Positions 14,439 through 22,870 of a stretch of DNA of 27,018 bases are shown here, one piece after another. The stretch comes from Roseburia sp. CAG:309 (GTDB lineage Bacteria > Bacillota > Clostridia > Lachnospirales > Lachnospiraceae), in the NCBI GenBank assembly GCA_000434115.1, contig FR894057.1, positions 1-27,018 of the forward strand, read 5' to 3'. The notes beneath the pieces were generated by a model that worked only from the letters and a program-made list of their open reading frames with translations, made no database searches and was not told where the DNA came from. The translations under genes and the position numbers were made by a program. Each line of letters opens with the position of its first letter. Position 1 is the stretch's first letter.

Positions 14439-15431
14439 ATGGCCAAAGGAGTAAATCAAAAACTAAAACTGCTATATCTCATGGATATTCTATTGGAAAA
14501 GACGGACGAAAATCATGGGATTACGATGAATGAGATTATTTCATCGCTGGAAAGCTATGATGTTTCGGCAGAGCGGAAAAGTATCTATCGGGATATTGAA
14601 GAATTGCAGCGGTATGGCCTGGATGTTCTCTCTTACAATAACGGGAGAACGACGTACTATCATGTCGCCTCCCGTTTGTTTGAAATTGCGGAATTGAAGC
14701 TTTTGGTAGATGCGGTTCAGTCGTCGAAATTTATCACGGAAAAGAAATCCCGGGAACTGATCAAGAAACTGGAAAGTTTTGCCAGTAAGTATCAGGCACA
14801 GGATCTGCAGAGGCAGGTGTATGTGCAGGGACGTGTGAAGACGATGAATGAGAGCATCTATTATAATGTGGATAAGATTCATCATGCGATAGAAAGAAAT
14901 CATTCGATCACGTTTCAGTATTATCAATGGAATGTAAAAAAACAGATGGAACTGAAGCACGAGGGTGAACGGTATGAAATTTCGCCGTGGCAGCTCATGT
15001 GGGATGACGAAAATTATTATTTGATCGGATTTGACCACAAGGCGAGGTATATCAAACATTTTCGTGTGGACAAAATGCTTGACATCCAAATGTGCGATCA
15101 TGAGCGTGAAGGCGAGGAAACCTTTGAAAAAGTCGATGCCGGAACCTATTCGAAAAAAGTATTTGGCATGTATGACGGAACGGAGACGGCGGTAAAATTA
15201 AAATGCCGCAATTCTCTTGTGGGGGTTATGATTGATCGTTTCGGGAAAAATGTTCCGCTGATTCCATTGGATGACGAGTATTTTCAAGTCAATGTGACAG
15301 TGGCGGTCAGTCAGCAGTTTATCGGATGGCTGATGGCGATAGGAACCGGCGTGACAGTAATCGAGCCGGAAGAAGTGAGAGAAAAAGTGATTGTGGCATG
15401 CGGGGAAATGCTTGCCAGTTATGCGCAATAA
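14439..15431 (+). CDS. WYL-domain transcriptional regulator (DeoR-like HTH)
   Basis: A 330-residue cytoplasmic regulator. Residues 5-75 form a winged helix-turn-helix (KLKLLYLMDILLEKT, TMNEIISSLESYDVSAERKSIYRDIEEL). The WYL domain follows from about 140; its name-giving tripeptide is YYL here (193-195, in WDDENYYLIGFD), with ISPWQLMW before and ARYIKHFRVDKM after it. A C-terminal WCX-like extension runs to the end. WYL domains sense nucleic acids or small ligands; the target genes are not apparent. GGGGAG about eight bases upstream marks the ATG start. The gene has its own promoter and ends in a shared terminator, so it is a single-gene unit. Confidence 0.9.
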   Translation: MAKGVNQKLKLLYLMDILLEKTDENHGITMNEIISSLESYDVSAERKSIYRDIEELQRYGLDVLSYNNGRTTYYHVASRLFEIAELKLLVDAVQSSKFITEKKSRELIKKLESFASKYQAQDLQRQVYVQGRVKTMNESIYYNVDKIHHAIERNHSITFQYYQWNVKKQMELKHEGERYEISPWQLMWDDENYYLIGFDHKARYIKHFRVDKMLDIQMCDHEREGEETFEKVDAGTYSKKVFGMYDGTETAVKLKCRNSLVGVMIDRFGKNVPLIPLDDEYFQVNVTVAVSQQFIGWLMAIGTGVTVIEPEEVREKVIVACGEMLASYAQ

Positions 15432-15467
15432 AAAAAGTGTGGTCATTTTTGTGTGACCACACTTTTT
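15432..15467. terminator. Bidirectional terminator between WYL regulator and chemoreceptor genes
   Basis: A perfect 14-bp stem (AAAAAGTGTGGTCA at 15432-15445 with its complement at 15454-15467), 8-base loop, and T-rich ends on both strands. It lies directly after one stop and nine bases from the other, serving both convergent genes. Confidence 0.92.
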
Positions 15468-15476
15468 AAAAAATCT

Positions 15477-16442
15477 TTATTTGTCTTTAATCAAATGAGG
15501 CAGCTGATCGACCATGTTAGCAAGGTCCTCAAACAAAGTTCCCTCTTTTGTGTCAGACTTATTGATCGCAGAAATACGATTGCTGACGTGGGAATAACTG
15601 GTACGGCTGTTATTGATGTGATTTAACATTTCATTGACACCCTGCTTGCTTTCAGAGACAGCGGAGTCGATGGCATTGTGTACGTCCTCGATACCGGTTA
15701 CTTTCGCACTAATGCCATTAAAGATGCTGTGTGTACTGTCGACATTTTCGATGCTGCTGTGAAGCGCCTGCTTGGAATCCTCCAGAGACTGGTTCAGATT
15801 GGCGGTGCTCTTTTCCGCATCAGCAATGCTGTTCTGTACATCGTTGATCAAAATCTTGATCTGATCGGCAAGTTCACGTACTTCATTGGCGACAACGGCA
15901 AATCCGCGTCCCTGTTCTCCGGCACGGGCAGCTTCAATGGAAGCGTTCAATGCCAGCAGATTTGTCTGATTGGCGATCGCGGTGATACCATCGGTGGATT
16001 TGCGGATCTCAGAAACGGATTCCAGCAGTTTTTCGAATGTCTGATTCATTTCGTCAAAACGCTCTGTAACGGTATTCGAACTTTCTTTCAGAACTTCCAC
16101 CTGATTTTGGGCGGTACTTACGGATTCCTGAATCTCGGACTGTACCGTGGCAAATTCATCGCTTGCTGCAACAATGCCCTCAAAAGAAGTATTCATTGCC
16201 TGACACTGGCTCAAAAGCTCCTCATTTTCATCGGAAAGTGTCTGAATACTTGCCTCGATTTCCTGAATGCCCTTAAAGGTTTCCCGACCCTGAGTTACGA
16301 GTTCTTCATTTGTTGATTTCAAATGGTCAATGGTAAGAAGAATTGCTTCGGTATTATCGGATACCGGTGTCTGTTCTACAACGGTAGTAGGCGCTTTTTC
16401 AACCGAAGTTTCTTTTGTTTTCTTTTTAAATAATGGTTTCAT
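15477..16442 (-). CDS. Soluble methyl-accepting chemotaxis protein without sensor domain
   Basis: A 321-residue chemoreceptor-type signalling protein. The hairpin tip motif is intact (about 155-193: ITAIANQTNLLALNASIEAARAGEQGRGFAVVANEVREL), so coupling to CheA/CheW is plausible. There is no membrane segment and no recognisable PAS, globin or Cache domain. The first 30 residues are basic and low in complexity (MKPLFKKKTK), and the remainder is long coiled coil. It is therefore probably cytoplasmic or attached to the membrane by its basic N-terminus. GGAGG five bases upstream supports the start. No flagellar or che genes are nearby and no convincing promoter was found in the 216 bases upstream. 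Confidence 0.9.
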   Translation of the reverse strand: MKPLFKKKTKETSVEKAPTTVVEQTPVSDNTEAILLTIDHLKSTNEELVTQGRETFKGIQEIEASIQTLSDENEELLSQCQAMNTSFEGIVAASDEFATVQSEIQESVSTAQNQVEVLKESSNTVTERFDEMNQTFEKLLESVSEIRKSTDGITAIANQTNLLALNASIEAARAGEQGRGFAVVANEVRELADQIKILINDVQNSIADAEKSTANLNQSLEDSKQALHSSIENVDSTHSIFNGISAKVTGIEDVHNAIDSAVSESKQGVNEMLNHINNSRTSYSHVSNRISAINKSDTKEGTLFEDLANMVDQLPHLIKDK

Positions 16443-16588
16443 AATGTCCTCCGTTCTGATGTATAAATATGTTTAATCAAAGGTAATGCAGCACATTGTC
16501 TGATTGATATGCTGTTTTTTATAATGTTCTCCAAGTTATATTACTATAATAAATCAAAACGCGGCAGGAATCAAGGGGAAAAAAGTAA

Positions 16589-16617
16589 TTGCATGAAAGA
16601 AAAAGTTGCGATATAAT
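16589..16617 (+). promoter_or_regulatory. Promoter of the Nudix gene
   Basis: -35 TTGCAT (16589-16594, moderate), 17-base spacer, perfect -10 TATAAT (16612-16617), about 25 bases upstream of the ribosome site. Confidence 0.6.
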
Positions 16618-16658
16618 CATTGCTGGAACATAACGATGAGGATGGAGGAAAAGAGACA

Positions 16659-17165
16659 ATGGAAAAAGTGGAATATTGGGACATTTATGACAAAAATAAA
16701 CAGCGCACCGGAAGACAGATGAAGCGCAATGACTGGTGCTTAAAGGATGATGAGTACCATTTGACGGTGCTTGGTGTCGTGGCACATAAAGATGGAAGAT
16801 TTTTGATCACCAAACGGGTAATGACGAAAAACTGGGCGCCGGGCTGGTGGGAAGTATCCGGTGGAGCTGCAATGGCAGGCGAGGAGTCAAAAGAAGCGGT
16901 TCTTCGTGAAGTGAAAGAAGAGACCGGGTTAGATGTGTCGAACTGGGAGGGAGGATACCAGTTTACCTATCACCGTGAAAATCCGGGCGAAGGTGATAAT
17001 TATTTTGTGGATGTATATAAATTTATCGGAGAATTTTCCGAAGAGGATGTACACCCACAGGAAGCCGAGACGGATGGGTTTATGCTTGCGACCAAAGAAG
17101 AGATCGAAGCATTTGCAAAAGAAGGCGTGTTCCTTCATTATGATAGTATTAAAGAGGTGTTTTAA
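16659..17165 (+). CDS. Nudix hydrolase
   Basis: A 168-residue Nudix-fold enzyme that would hydrolyse a nucleoside diphosphate linked to another group. The Nudix box is complete (GX5EX7REUXEEXGU): GAAMAGEESKEAVL then REVKEETGL. The N-terminal WDIYDKNKQRTGRQMKR resembles the subgroup that includes isopentenyl-diphosphate isomerase-like and ADP-sugar Nudix proteins, so the substrate is open. The start is the ATG with GGAGG ten bases upstream. It is a single-gene unit between its own promoter and a large hairpin that begins about 12 bases after its stop. Confidence 0.92.
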   Translation: MEKVEYWDIYDKNKQRTGRQMKRNDWCLKDDEYHLTVLGVVAHKDGRFLITKRVMTKNWAPGWWEVSGGAAMAGEESKEAVLREVKEETGLDVSNWEGGYQFTYHRENPGEGDNYFVDVYKFIGEFSEEDVHPQEAETDGFMLATKEEIEAFAKEGVFLHYDSIKEVF

Positions 17166-17177
17166 AGGAGTTTAGAT

Positions 17178-17318
17178 AGAAAAGGAGCTTTTTCTTTCTT
17201 CCCCGCGGGACCGTTTGCACTTAGCGGACACACGTAGCGGTGCGGGAGGACATAGGACGCCCTCTGCGCACCGTCGGTGTCCGAAATCCCACGGAAAGAG
17301 AAAAAAAGCTCCTTTTTC
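17178..17318. repeat. Long GC-rich palindromic element nested in a terminator-like hairpin
   Basis: The outer arms, 17178-17198 and about 17294-17318, pair as GGAGCTTTTT/AAAAAGCTCC with flanking A- and T-rich parts and look like a split intrinsic terminator. Inside are further nested arms: CCGCGGGA (17203-17210) with TCCCACGG (17287-17294); CGGACAC (17225-17231) with GTGTCCG (17277-17283); CGGTGCG (17238-17244) with CGCACCG (17267-17273); and GGGAGG with CCCTC in the tip. The core is much richer in GC than its surroundings. It may be a mobile or REP-like palindromic repeat, or a structured RNA that also ends the Nudix transcript. Between here and 17393 nothing else is seen. Confidence 0.7.
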
Positions 17319-17393
17319 TAATTAAACTGACTTTAAAACAAGATAAGGAATGAGAGAAGAATTCTAAAATAATCATAAATTCAAATATTTCTG

Positions 17394-17421
17394 TTGACAG
17401 AAGGATTCAAAAGAGTATAAT
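17394..17421 (+). promoter_or_regulatory. Promoter of the marR-ABC operon
   Basis: Perfect -35 TTGACA (17394-17399), 16-base spacer and perfect -10 TATAAT (17416-17421). The operator palindrome begins eight bases after the -10. Confidence 0.85.
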
Positions 17422-17428
17422 ATCATTA

Positions 17429-17449
17429 ATATGCTAATGATTAGCATAT
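17429..17449 (+). promoter_or_regulatory. MarR operator palindrome
   Basis: A perfect palindrome with 10-bp arms ATATGCTAAT and ATTAGCATAT around one central G. It covers the expected transcription start, so the MarR protein encoded downstream should repress the operon and itself. The inner TTAGCAT half-sites are typical in size and symmetry for MarR operators. Confidence 0.82.
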
Positions 17450-17516
17450 AAATTATTAAAATACTAATTAAAATCACAAGAACACAAGTTAATGAAAAAC
17501 GAAGGGAGGCTTATGT

Positions 17517-17990
17517 GTGGAACCAAGAGGAAGATGCCATATGCGCATGGATGCGGAGACGGTGATCCGGGAAGCGAATCCGGTGAAGCTAATTATGTTT
17601 ATCAATCAGATCCACCGGCGCAAGATTGAAAAACTGTTGGATGGAACCGGGCTTCACAGGGCACAGCACAGAATGCTGATGACGTTATCGGATTGTCCGG
17701 TTACATCACAGGTTGAACTGGCGAATATACTGGAAGTGTCGGCGGCGACGGTGGCAGTTTCATTGAAAAAACTGGAAAAAGGCGGATACATTCAGAAAAC
17801 TCAGCAGGAACAGGATTCCCGCGTGCGATTTGTCGAATTGACGGAAAAGGGACGCGGCGTCGTTGAAGAGAGCAAAGAAATCTTTCATCAGATGGATGCA
17901 AAACTTCTGGAAGGATTTGACAAAGAGCAGCTGGAGGTGCTTCAAAGCTTATTGGGGCAGATGTACCGCAATGCGAAGAATATAGAGTAA
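17517..17990 (+). CDS. MarR family transcriptional regulator
   Basis: A 157-residue winged helix-turn-helix repressor. The DNA-binding part is TSQVELANILEVSAATVAVSLKKLEKGGYIQKTQQEQDSRVRFVELTEKG, with the wing DSRVRFVELTEKG; N- and C-terminal helices form the dimer interface. The start is taken as GTG at 17517, seven bases after AGGGAGG. An ATG at 17513 is out of frame and too near the site; ATGs at codons 9 and 11 are alternatives. It is the first gene of an operon with two ABC exporter genes, 14 bases before the next start, and a perfect palindrome overlaps the promoter. This is the classic layout of a drug-inducible exporter. Confidence 0.92.
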   Translation: MEPRGRCHMRMDAETVIREANPVKLIMFINQIHRRKIEKLLDGTGLHRAQHRMLMTLSDCPVTSQVELANILEVSAATVAVSLKKLEKGGYIQKTQQEQDSRVRFVELTEKGRGVVEESKEIFHQMDAKLLEGFDKEQLEVLQSLLGQMYRNAKNIE

Positions 17991-18004
17991 AAGGAGAACA
18001 GAAC

Positions 18005-19747
18005 ATGGGTATTTATAAAAAATATGTCACTCCCTATCTGTCAGCATTTATTTTAGGACCGATTTTTATGATCGTGGAAGTGATCGGAGAAGTGCTTCTT
18101 CCGAAGATGGTGTCATTGATCATCAATGAGGGTATTAAGGGAGGCGCCGGAAGTGGTTATATCATAACACACGGCATCATTATGGTGCTTCTTGCATTGT
18201 GTATGATGGGCGGCGGTGTGCTTGGTGCCTATTTTGCTGTTAAGGCATCGGTAAATTTCGCCGGTGATCTGAGAAAAGATATTTTTGCGAAAGTGCAGCA
18301 GTTTTCCTTCGCGAATATCGAAAAATTCTCAACCGGTTCGCTGGTAACGAGATTGACCAACGATATTACGAACTTGCAGAATGTTATTTCAATGGCACTT
18401 CGAATGCTCCTTCGAGCACCGGGGATGCTGATCGGTGGATTGATCATGGCGATCATGATGAATGCGAGACTGGCAATCATTCTCGGAGTGGTAATCCCGA
18501 TTTTGATCGTATCGCTGGTTATCGTAATCGGGAAAGCATTTCCGAGATTTAACATCATGCAGACCAAAATCGACAGCCTGAACTCAAGAATTCAGGAAAA
18601 TATCACAAATACACGCGTGGTGAAATCCTTTGTTCGTGATGACTTTGAAAAAGAAACCTTTAACAAAGCAAATGAAGATTTGAAGGAAAAGAGTTTGTCA
18701 GCGATGAAGATCGTTATTTTGACGATGCCGATCATGACTCTCGCAATGAACATTACGACGATGGCGGTCGTATGGTTTGGTGGACGCCAGATCATCGTCG
18801 GCGATATGCCGGTCGGTGACTTGACCGCATTTACGACGTATATCGTACAGATTCTTATGTCGCTGATGATGGTTGGAATGATCATGATTCAGGGATCTCG
18901 TGCTCTGGCTTCTTCGAAACGTATCAAAGAGGTTCTTATGACAGAAATCGACCTCAATGACAACGAAGCAAAATGCAAAGACAAAGAAGTGGAAAATGGT
19001 GCGATTGAATTTCGCAATGTCGGATTCCGTTATTATAAGAAGAATCATAACAATGTATTGAAACACATTTCTTTCAAAGCCAATCCTGGCGAAGTGGTTG
19101 GAATCATCGGTTCGACAGGGTCCGGAAAGAGTTCGCTCGTGCAGCTGATCCCACGTCTGTACGATGTCGACGAGGGAGAAGTGCTCGTGGATGGCATCAA
19201 TGTCAAAGATTATTCGCTGGAACATCTGCGAAACGGCGTGGCAATGGTGCTTCAGAAAAATACATTGTTCTCCGGAAGCATTATGGAAAATCTCCGCTGG
19301 GGAGACGAAAATGCGACGGACGAAGAAGTTTACGAGATGGCACGTTATGCACAGGCAGACGGTTTTGTCCGCAGTTTTTCCGATGGATATGACATGGAAC
19401 TGGGACAGGGCGGTGTCAATGTGTCCGGTGGACAAAAACAGCGTCTCTGTATCGCAAGAGCTCTTTTGAAAAAGCCGAAAATCTTGATTTTAGACGATAG
19501 TACAAGTGCCGTAGATACTGCGACAGAAGCAGAGATTCGAAAGAGTTTCTCAACGTCTTTGAAAGACGCGACAAAGTTGATCATTGCGCAGCGAATTTCG
19601 TCTGTAGAACATGCAGACCGGATTATCGTAATGGATGAGGGCGAGATCGTCGGACAGGGAACGCATGAGGAACTGATGAAATCCTGTGAAGCTTATCAGG
19701 AAATCTATTATTCGCAGAAAGACAAGAATGAGGAGGTGTCAGCATGA
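18005..19747 (+). CDS. ABC exporter subunit with degenerate ATPase site
   Basis: A 580-residue half-transporter with an N-terminal six-helix exporter domain and a C-terminal nucleotide-binding domain. Walker A is GSTGSGKS (369-376) and the signature VSGGQ (473-477). Walker B is ILILDD (493-498), where the catalytic Glu is Asp498, and the switch His is Gln529 (IIAQRIS). These changes mark the non-hydrolysing half of heterodimeric exporters of the TM287/TM288 and BmrCD kind. AAGGAG eight bases upstream fits the start. Its stop overlaps the start of the partner gene as ATGA, indicating translational coupling and equal amounts. Cargo is probably lipophilic drugs or peptides. Confidence 0.94.
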   Translation: MGIYKKYVTPYLSAFILGPIFMIVEVIGEVLLPKMVSLIINEGIKGGAGSGYIITHGIIMVLLALCMMGGGVLGAYFAVKASVNFAGDLRKDIFAKVQQFSFANIEKFSTGSLVTRLTNDITNLQNVISMALRMLLRAPGMLIGGLIMAIMMNARLAIILGVVIPILIVSLVIVIGKAFPRFNIMQTKIDSLNSRIQENITNTRVVKSFVRDDFEKETFNKANEDLKEKSLSAMKIVILTMPIMTLAMNITTMAVVWFGGRQIIVGDMPVGDLTAFTTYIVQILMSLMMVGMIMIQGSRALASSKRIKEVLMTEIDLNDNEAKCKDKEVENGAIEFRNVGFRYYKKNHNNVLKHISFKANPGEVVGIIGSTGSGKSSLVQLIPRLYDVDEGEVLVDGINVKDYSLEHLRNGVAMVLQKNTLFSGSIMENLRWGDENATDEEVYEMARYAQADGFVRSFSDGYDMELGQGGVNVSGGQKQRLCIARALLKKPKILILDDSTSAVDTATEAEIRKSFSTSLKDATKLIIAQRISSVEHADRIIVMDEGEIVGQGTHEELMKSCEAYQEIYYSQKDKNEEVSA

Positions 19748-21624
19748 GCGGAAAGCCAAATAAACCAGCCGGAGGCCCGCCAATGGGAGGACCGGGCCAT
19801 GGTCCGGGAGGCAGACACGCCAGAGCGATGGGCGGCAAGCCGAAAGAAACCAAACAGACGATAAAACGCCTTCTCGGTTATCTTGGAAAAGATAAGAAAC
19901 ACGTGATCATTGCACTGGTGTGTGTAGTGATTTCCAGTTTATCGACATTGGCAGGATCCTATATGCTGTCGCCGATCATCAACGGAATTACAGAAACATA
20001 CGATAAGGCATCCAAAGCAGCCGGCGATGCCGGTGTCATTATCAATGAAGGATTGAAAACATTAGGACTTGGTATCCTTTTGATGCTTGCGATTTATGGA
20101 ATTGGTGTGATTTCCATGTATTTACAGCAACGAATCATGATCGGTGTTTCGCAGCGTGCGTTAAAGACACTTCGTAAAGATTTGTTTGATCATATCCAGA
20201 CTTTGCCGGTGCGTTATTTTGACACCAATGCGACCGGAGATATCATGAGCCGTTTTACAAACGATGTCGATGTCGTCGGTGAAATGCTCAACAATACGGT
20301 GATTCAGTTGATTCAGGGATTTATCAGTATCGTGGGTACGGTAAGTATTATGCTTTATATGAACGTATGGCTTGCCCTTCTTACGATCCTGCTTGTGCCG
20401 CTTATGCTGAAAGCCGGTGGTTCGATCGCAAAGCGCAGTTCCCGATATTACCGTCAGCAGCAGTCGGCGCTTGGTAAATTAAATGGTTACATCGAAGAGA
20501 CAGTAACCGGCCAGAAAGTAGTAAAAGTATTCTGTCACGAGGAAAAAGCGGTGGAAGAATTTACGGATCTGAACAATGATCTTCGTAAGAAACAGGTCAA
20601 AGCGCAGTTCTTTGGCGGTATCATGGGACCGGTCATGGGAAATATCGGACAGGTCAGTTACGGTATCACAGCGTGTGTCGGTGGTTTGTTTTGTCTTGCC
20701 GGACGGCTCAGTCTTGGGGAATTGACAGTATTTGTAAACTACTCCCGCCAGTTCAGCCGTCCGATCAACGAGATCTCTATGCAGATCAATACGATCTTTT
20801 CCGCGCTTGCCGGTGCGGAGCGTGTCTTCAAAGTCATGGATGAAGAGCCGGAAGAGGCGGATAAACCGGATGCGGTAGAGATGGCCAATGTCAAAGGTGA
20901 AGTAATTATGGAAGATGTTTCCTTTGGTTACAATCCGGATAAAGTAATCTTGAAGCACATCAATTTGTATGCGCATGCCGGCCAGAAAGTGGCATTTGTC
21001 GGTTCGACCGGCGCCGGAAAAACGACGATTACCAACCTTTTGAATCGTTTTTATGACATTCAGGAAGGAAAGATCACGATTGATGGCAGAGATATTAAAG
21101 ACTATGCAAGAAAGAGTCTGCGAAGCCATATCGCCATGGTATTGCAGGATACACACCTGTTTACCGGAACGGTTCGTGAAAATATCCGCTATGGACGCCC
21201 GGATGCGACGGATGAGGAAGTGGAGCAGGCAGCAAAGACCGCCAGTGCACATTCGTTTATCATGCGTCTCGAAAATGGGTACGATACGATGCTGGAAGGC
21301 GATGGTATCAATCTGAGCCAGGGACAGCGACAGTTGTTAAATATTGCCAGGGCGGCCGTATCAAAAGCACCAATCCTTGTACTCGATGAGGCGACAAGTT
21401 CAGTCGATACGAGAACGGAGATGCACATTGACCACGGTATGGAGCGCTTGATGAAGAACCGTACGACATTTGTTATCGCGCACCGTCTTTCTACCGTGCG
21501 CAATGCGGATTGTATCATGGTTCTTGAGCAGGGAGAGATCATTGAACGTGGAACGCATGAGCAGCTCCTTGCTGAGAAAGGAAGATATTACCAATTGTAT
21601 ACCGGCGCGGTAGAATTGGATTGA
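19744..21624 (+). CDS. ABC exporter subunit with competent Walker B and switch
   Basis: The 626-residue partner of the preceding subunit. A Gly/Pro-rich, basic N-terminal tail (GGPPMGGPGHGPGGRHARAM) of about 45 residues precedes six membrane helices. The ATPase domain has Walker A GSTGAGKT (420-427), Walker B ILVLDE with catalytic Glu549 and switch His580 (VIAHRLS), but its signature is LSQGQ (524-528) instead of LSGGQ. The altered signature belongs to the same composite site as the partner's Asp498 and Gln529, so one site is degenerate and the other intact, as known for heterodimeric exporters. No strong terminator follows; only a weak GTGCAA/TTGCAC repeat with a T-run near 21641-21668. Confidence 0.94.
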   Translation: MSGKPNKPAGGPPMGGPGHGPGGRHARAMGGKPKETKQTIKRLLGYLGKDKKHVIIALVCVVISSLSTLAGSYMLSPIINGITETYDKASKAAGDAGVIINEGLKTLGLGILLMLAIYGIGVISMYLQQRIMIGVSQRALKTLRKDLFDHIQTLPVRYFDTNATGDIMSRFTNDVDVVGEMLNNTVIQLIQGFISIVGTVSIMLYMNVWLALLTILLVPLMLKAGGSIAKRSSRYYRQQQSALGKLNGYIEETVTGQKVVKVFCHEEKAVEEFTDLNNDLRKKQVKAQFFGGIMGPVMGNIGQVSYGITACVGGLFCLAGRLSLGELTVFVNYSRQFSRPINEISMQINTIFSALAGAERVFKVMDEEPEEADKPDAVEMANVKGEVIMEDVSFGYNPDKVILKHINLYAHAGQKVAFVGSTGAGKTTITNLLNRFYDIQEGKITIDGRDIKDYARKSLRSHIAMVLQDTHLFTGTVRENIRYGRPDATDEEVEQAAKTASAHSFIMRLENGYDTMLEGDGINLSQGQRQLLNIARAAVSKAPILVLDEATSSVDTRTEMHIDHGMERLMKNRTTFVIAHRLSTVRNADCIMVLEQGEIIERGTHEQLLAEKGRYYQLYTGAVELD

Positions 21625-21710
21625 TAAAATTTCTTTTACGTGCAAGCACGACCAGCCTTTTTTTGCACATTGACACTGAATAGTTAAATTGTTTTTTTAT
21701 AAAATTTCTC

Positions 21711-21738
21711 TTGTATTTAGCAAAAAAAATGCTATGAT
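21711..21738 (+). promoter_or_regulatory. Promoter of pta
   Basis: -35 TTGTAT (21711-21716), 16-base spacer and -10 TATGAT (21733-21738) with an extended-10 TGC. Confidence 0.62.
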
Positions 21739-21774
21739 AGAAAGTAGAGAAAAAATATTAGGAGGCATATTGCT

Positions 21775-22758
21775 ATGTTTGGTTTTGGTCAGTTGATTGA
21801 CATTTTGAAAAAACACCCAAGAAAAATCGTTTTTACAGAGGGAAGCGATCCTCGTATCCTGGAAGCATCTTCCCGTCTTTTGGCAAGTACATTTCTTGCC
21901 CCTGTATTAGTTGGCAACAAAGAGGAGATCGCAAAGGCAGCAGAGGAAAGCGGCTTTAATATCCGCGGTGCTGAGATCATTGATCCATTGGATTACGATG
22001 AAATTGATGAGATGGTGGACATGCTTTGTGAGATCCGTAAAAATAAAGGAATGACACCGGAGCAGGCTCGTGGAATTTTGTCTCAGGCAAATTATTTCGG
22101 AACGATGCTTGTGAAGATGGGAAAAGCAGATGCCTTGTTAGGTGGAGCAACATATTCTACCGCAGATACGGTTCGTCCGGCATTGCAGATCATCAAGACA
22201 AAGCCAAACAATTCGATCGTATCATCCTGCTTTATTTTGGTTCGTCCATCCGCAACCGGTGAAAATGAAGTGCTTGCGATGGCAGACTGTGCAATCAATA
22301 TCAAACCGACCGAAGATGAATTGGTTGAGATCGCGTTAGAGGCTTCCGAATGTGCAAAGATTTTCGGAATCGATCCTCAGGTTGCATTTCTCAGCTATTC
22401 TACATTGGGATCCGGCAAAGGCGAAGATGTAGACAAGATGCGTAACGCCGCAGAGAAGACAAAGAAAGCAGCACCAAACCTTCCGATCGAAGGCGAACTT
22501 CAGTTCGATGCTGCAGTAGCACCTCGTGTAGCTCGTACAAAATGTCCGCAGTCCGAAGTGGCTGGACATGCAAACACCTTTATTTTCCCTGATATCAACG
22601 CAGGAAATATCGGTTACAAAATTGCACAGCGTATGGGTAACTTTGATGCTTACGGCCCAATCCTTCTTGGACTGAATGCACCAATCAATGACCTTTCCCG
22701 CGGATGCAATGCAAGTGAAGTATATTCCATGGCGATCATTACCGCAGCATTGGCATAA
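21775..22758 (+). CDS. pta: Phosphate acetyltransferase
   Basis: Converts acetyl-CoA and phosphate to acetyl phosphate and CoA, the first step of ATP-yielding acetate formation in fermentation. It has 327 residues, the usual length of the short (class I) Pta. Family stretches are PRKIVFTEGSDPRIL, GGATYSTADTVRPALQII, ELQFDAAVAPRVARTKCPQSEVAGHANTFIFPDINAGNIGYKI and LNAPINDLSRGCNASEVYSM near the C-terminus. The start has AGGAGG ten to eleven bases upstream. Acetate kinase, its usual partner and often its neighbour, does not follow; tadA does. Other phosphotransacylases such as phosphotransbutyrylase are less likely given these motifs. Confidence 0.95.
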   Translation: MFGFGQLIDILKKHPRKIVFTEGSDPRILEASSRLLASTFLAPVLVGNKEEIAKAAEESGFNIRGAEIIDPLDYDEIDEMVDMLCEIRKNKGMTPEQARGILSQANYFGTMLVKMGKADALLGGATYSTADTVRPALQIIKTKPNNSIVSSCFILVRPSATGENEVLAMADCAINIKPTEDELVEIALEASECAKIFGIDPQVAFLSYSTLGSGKGEDVDKMRNAAEKTKKAAPNLPIEGELQFDAAVAPRVARTKCPQSEVAGHANTFIFPDINAGNIGYKIAQRMGNFDAYGPILLGLNAPINDLSRGCNASEVYSMAIITAALA

Positions 22759-22788
22759 GAAATAAAATGCAAGAATGAAAAATACATG

Positions 22789-22828
22789 GCCGGAGCAGAG
22801 TGTGACGAAAGACATGCACTGCCCCGGC
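22789..22828 (+). other. Stable hairpin between pta and tadA
   Basis: GCCGG-A-GCAG-A-GTG pairs with CAC-TGC-C-CCGGC with one mismatch and one bulge, leaving a loop of about 14 bases. No T-run follows, so it is not a standard terminator. It may limit read-through or protect the pta message. Confidence 0.45.
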
Positions 22829-22870
22829 TGTTGCTGTAAATTGGAAATGTTTAGCAGAAAGAGGATGCGC

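Noticed and set aside
17513..17515. ATG just before the marR GTG start
   Set aside because: It is in another frame, only three bases from the ribosome site, and leads to a short frame without features.
20479..21252. 257-codon open frame on the minus strand within the second ABC gene
   Set aside because: It is antisense to a well-conserved transporter gene, has no start signals, and its composition is that of a shadow frame.
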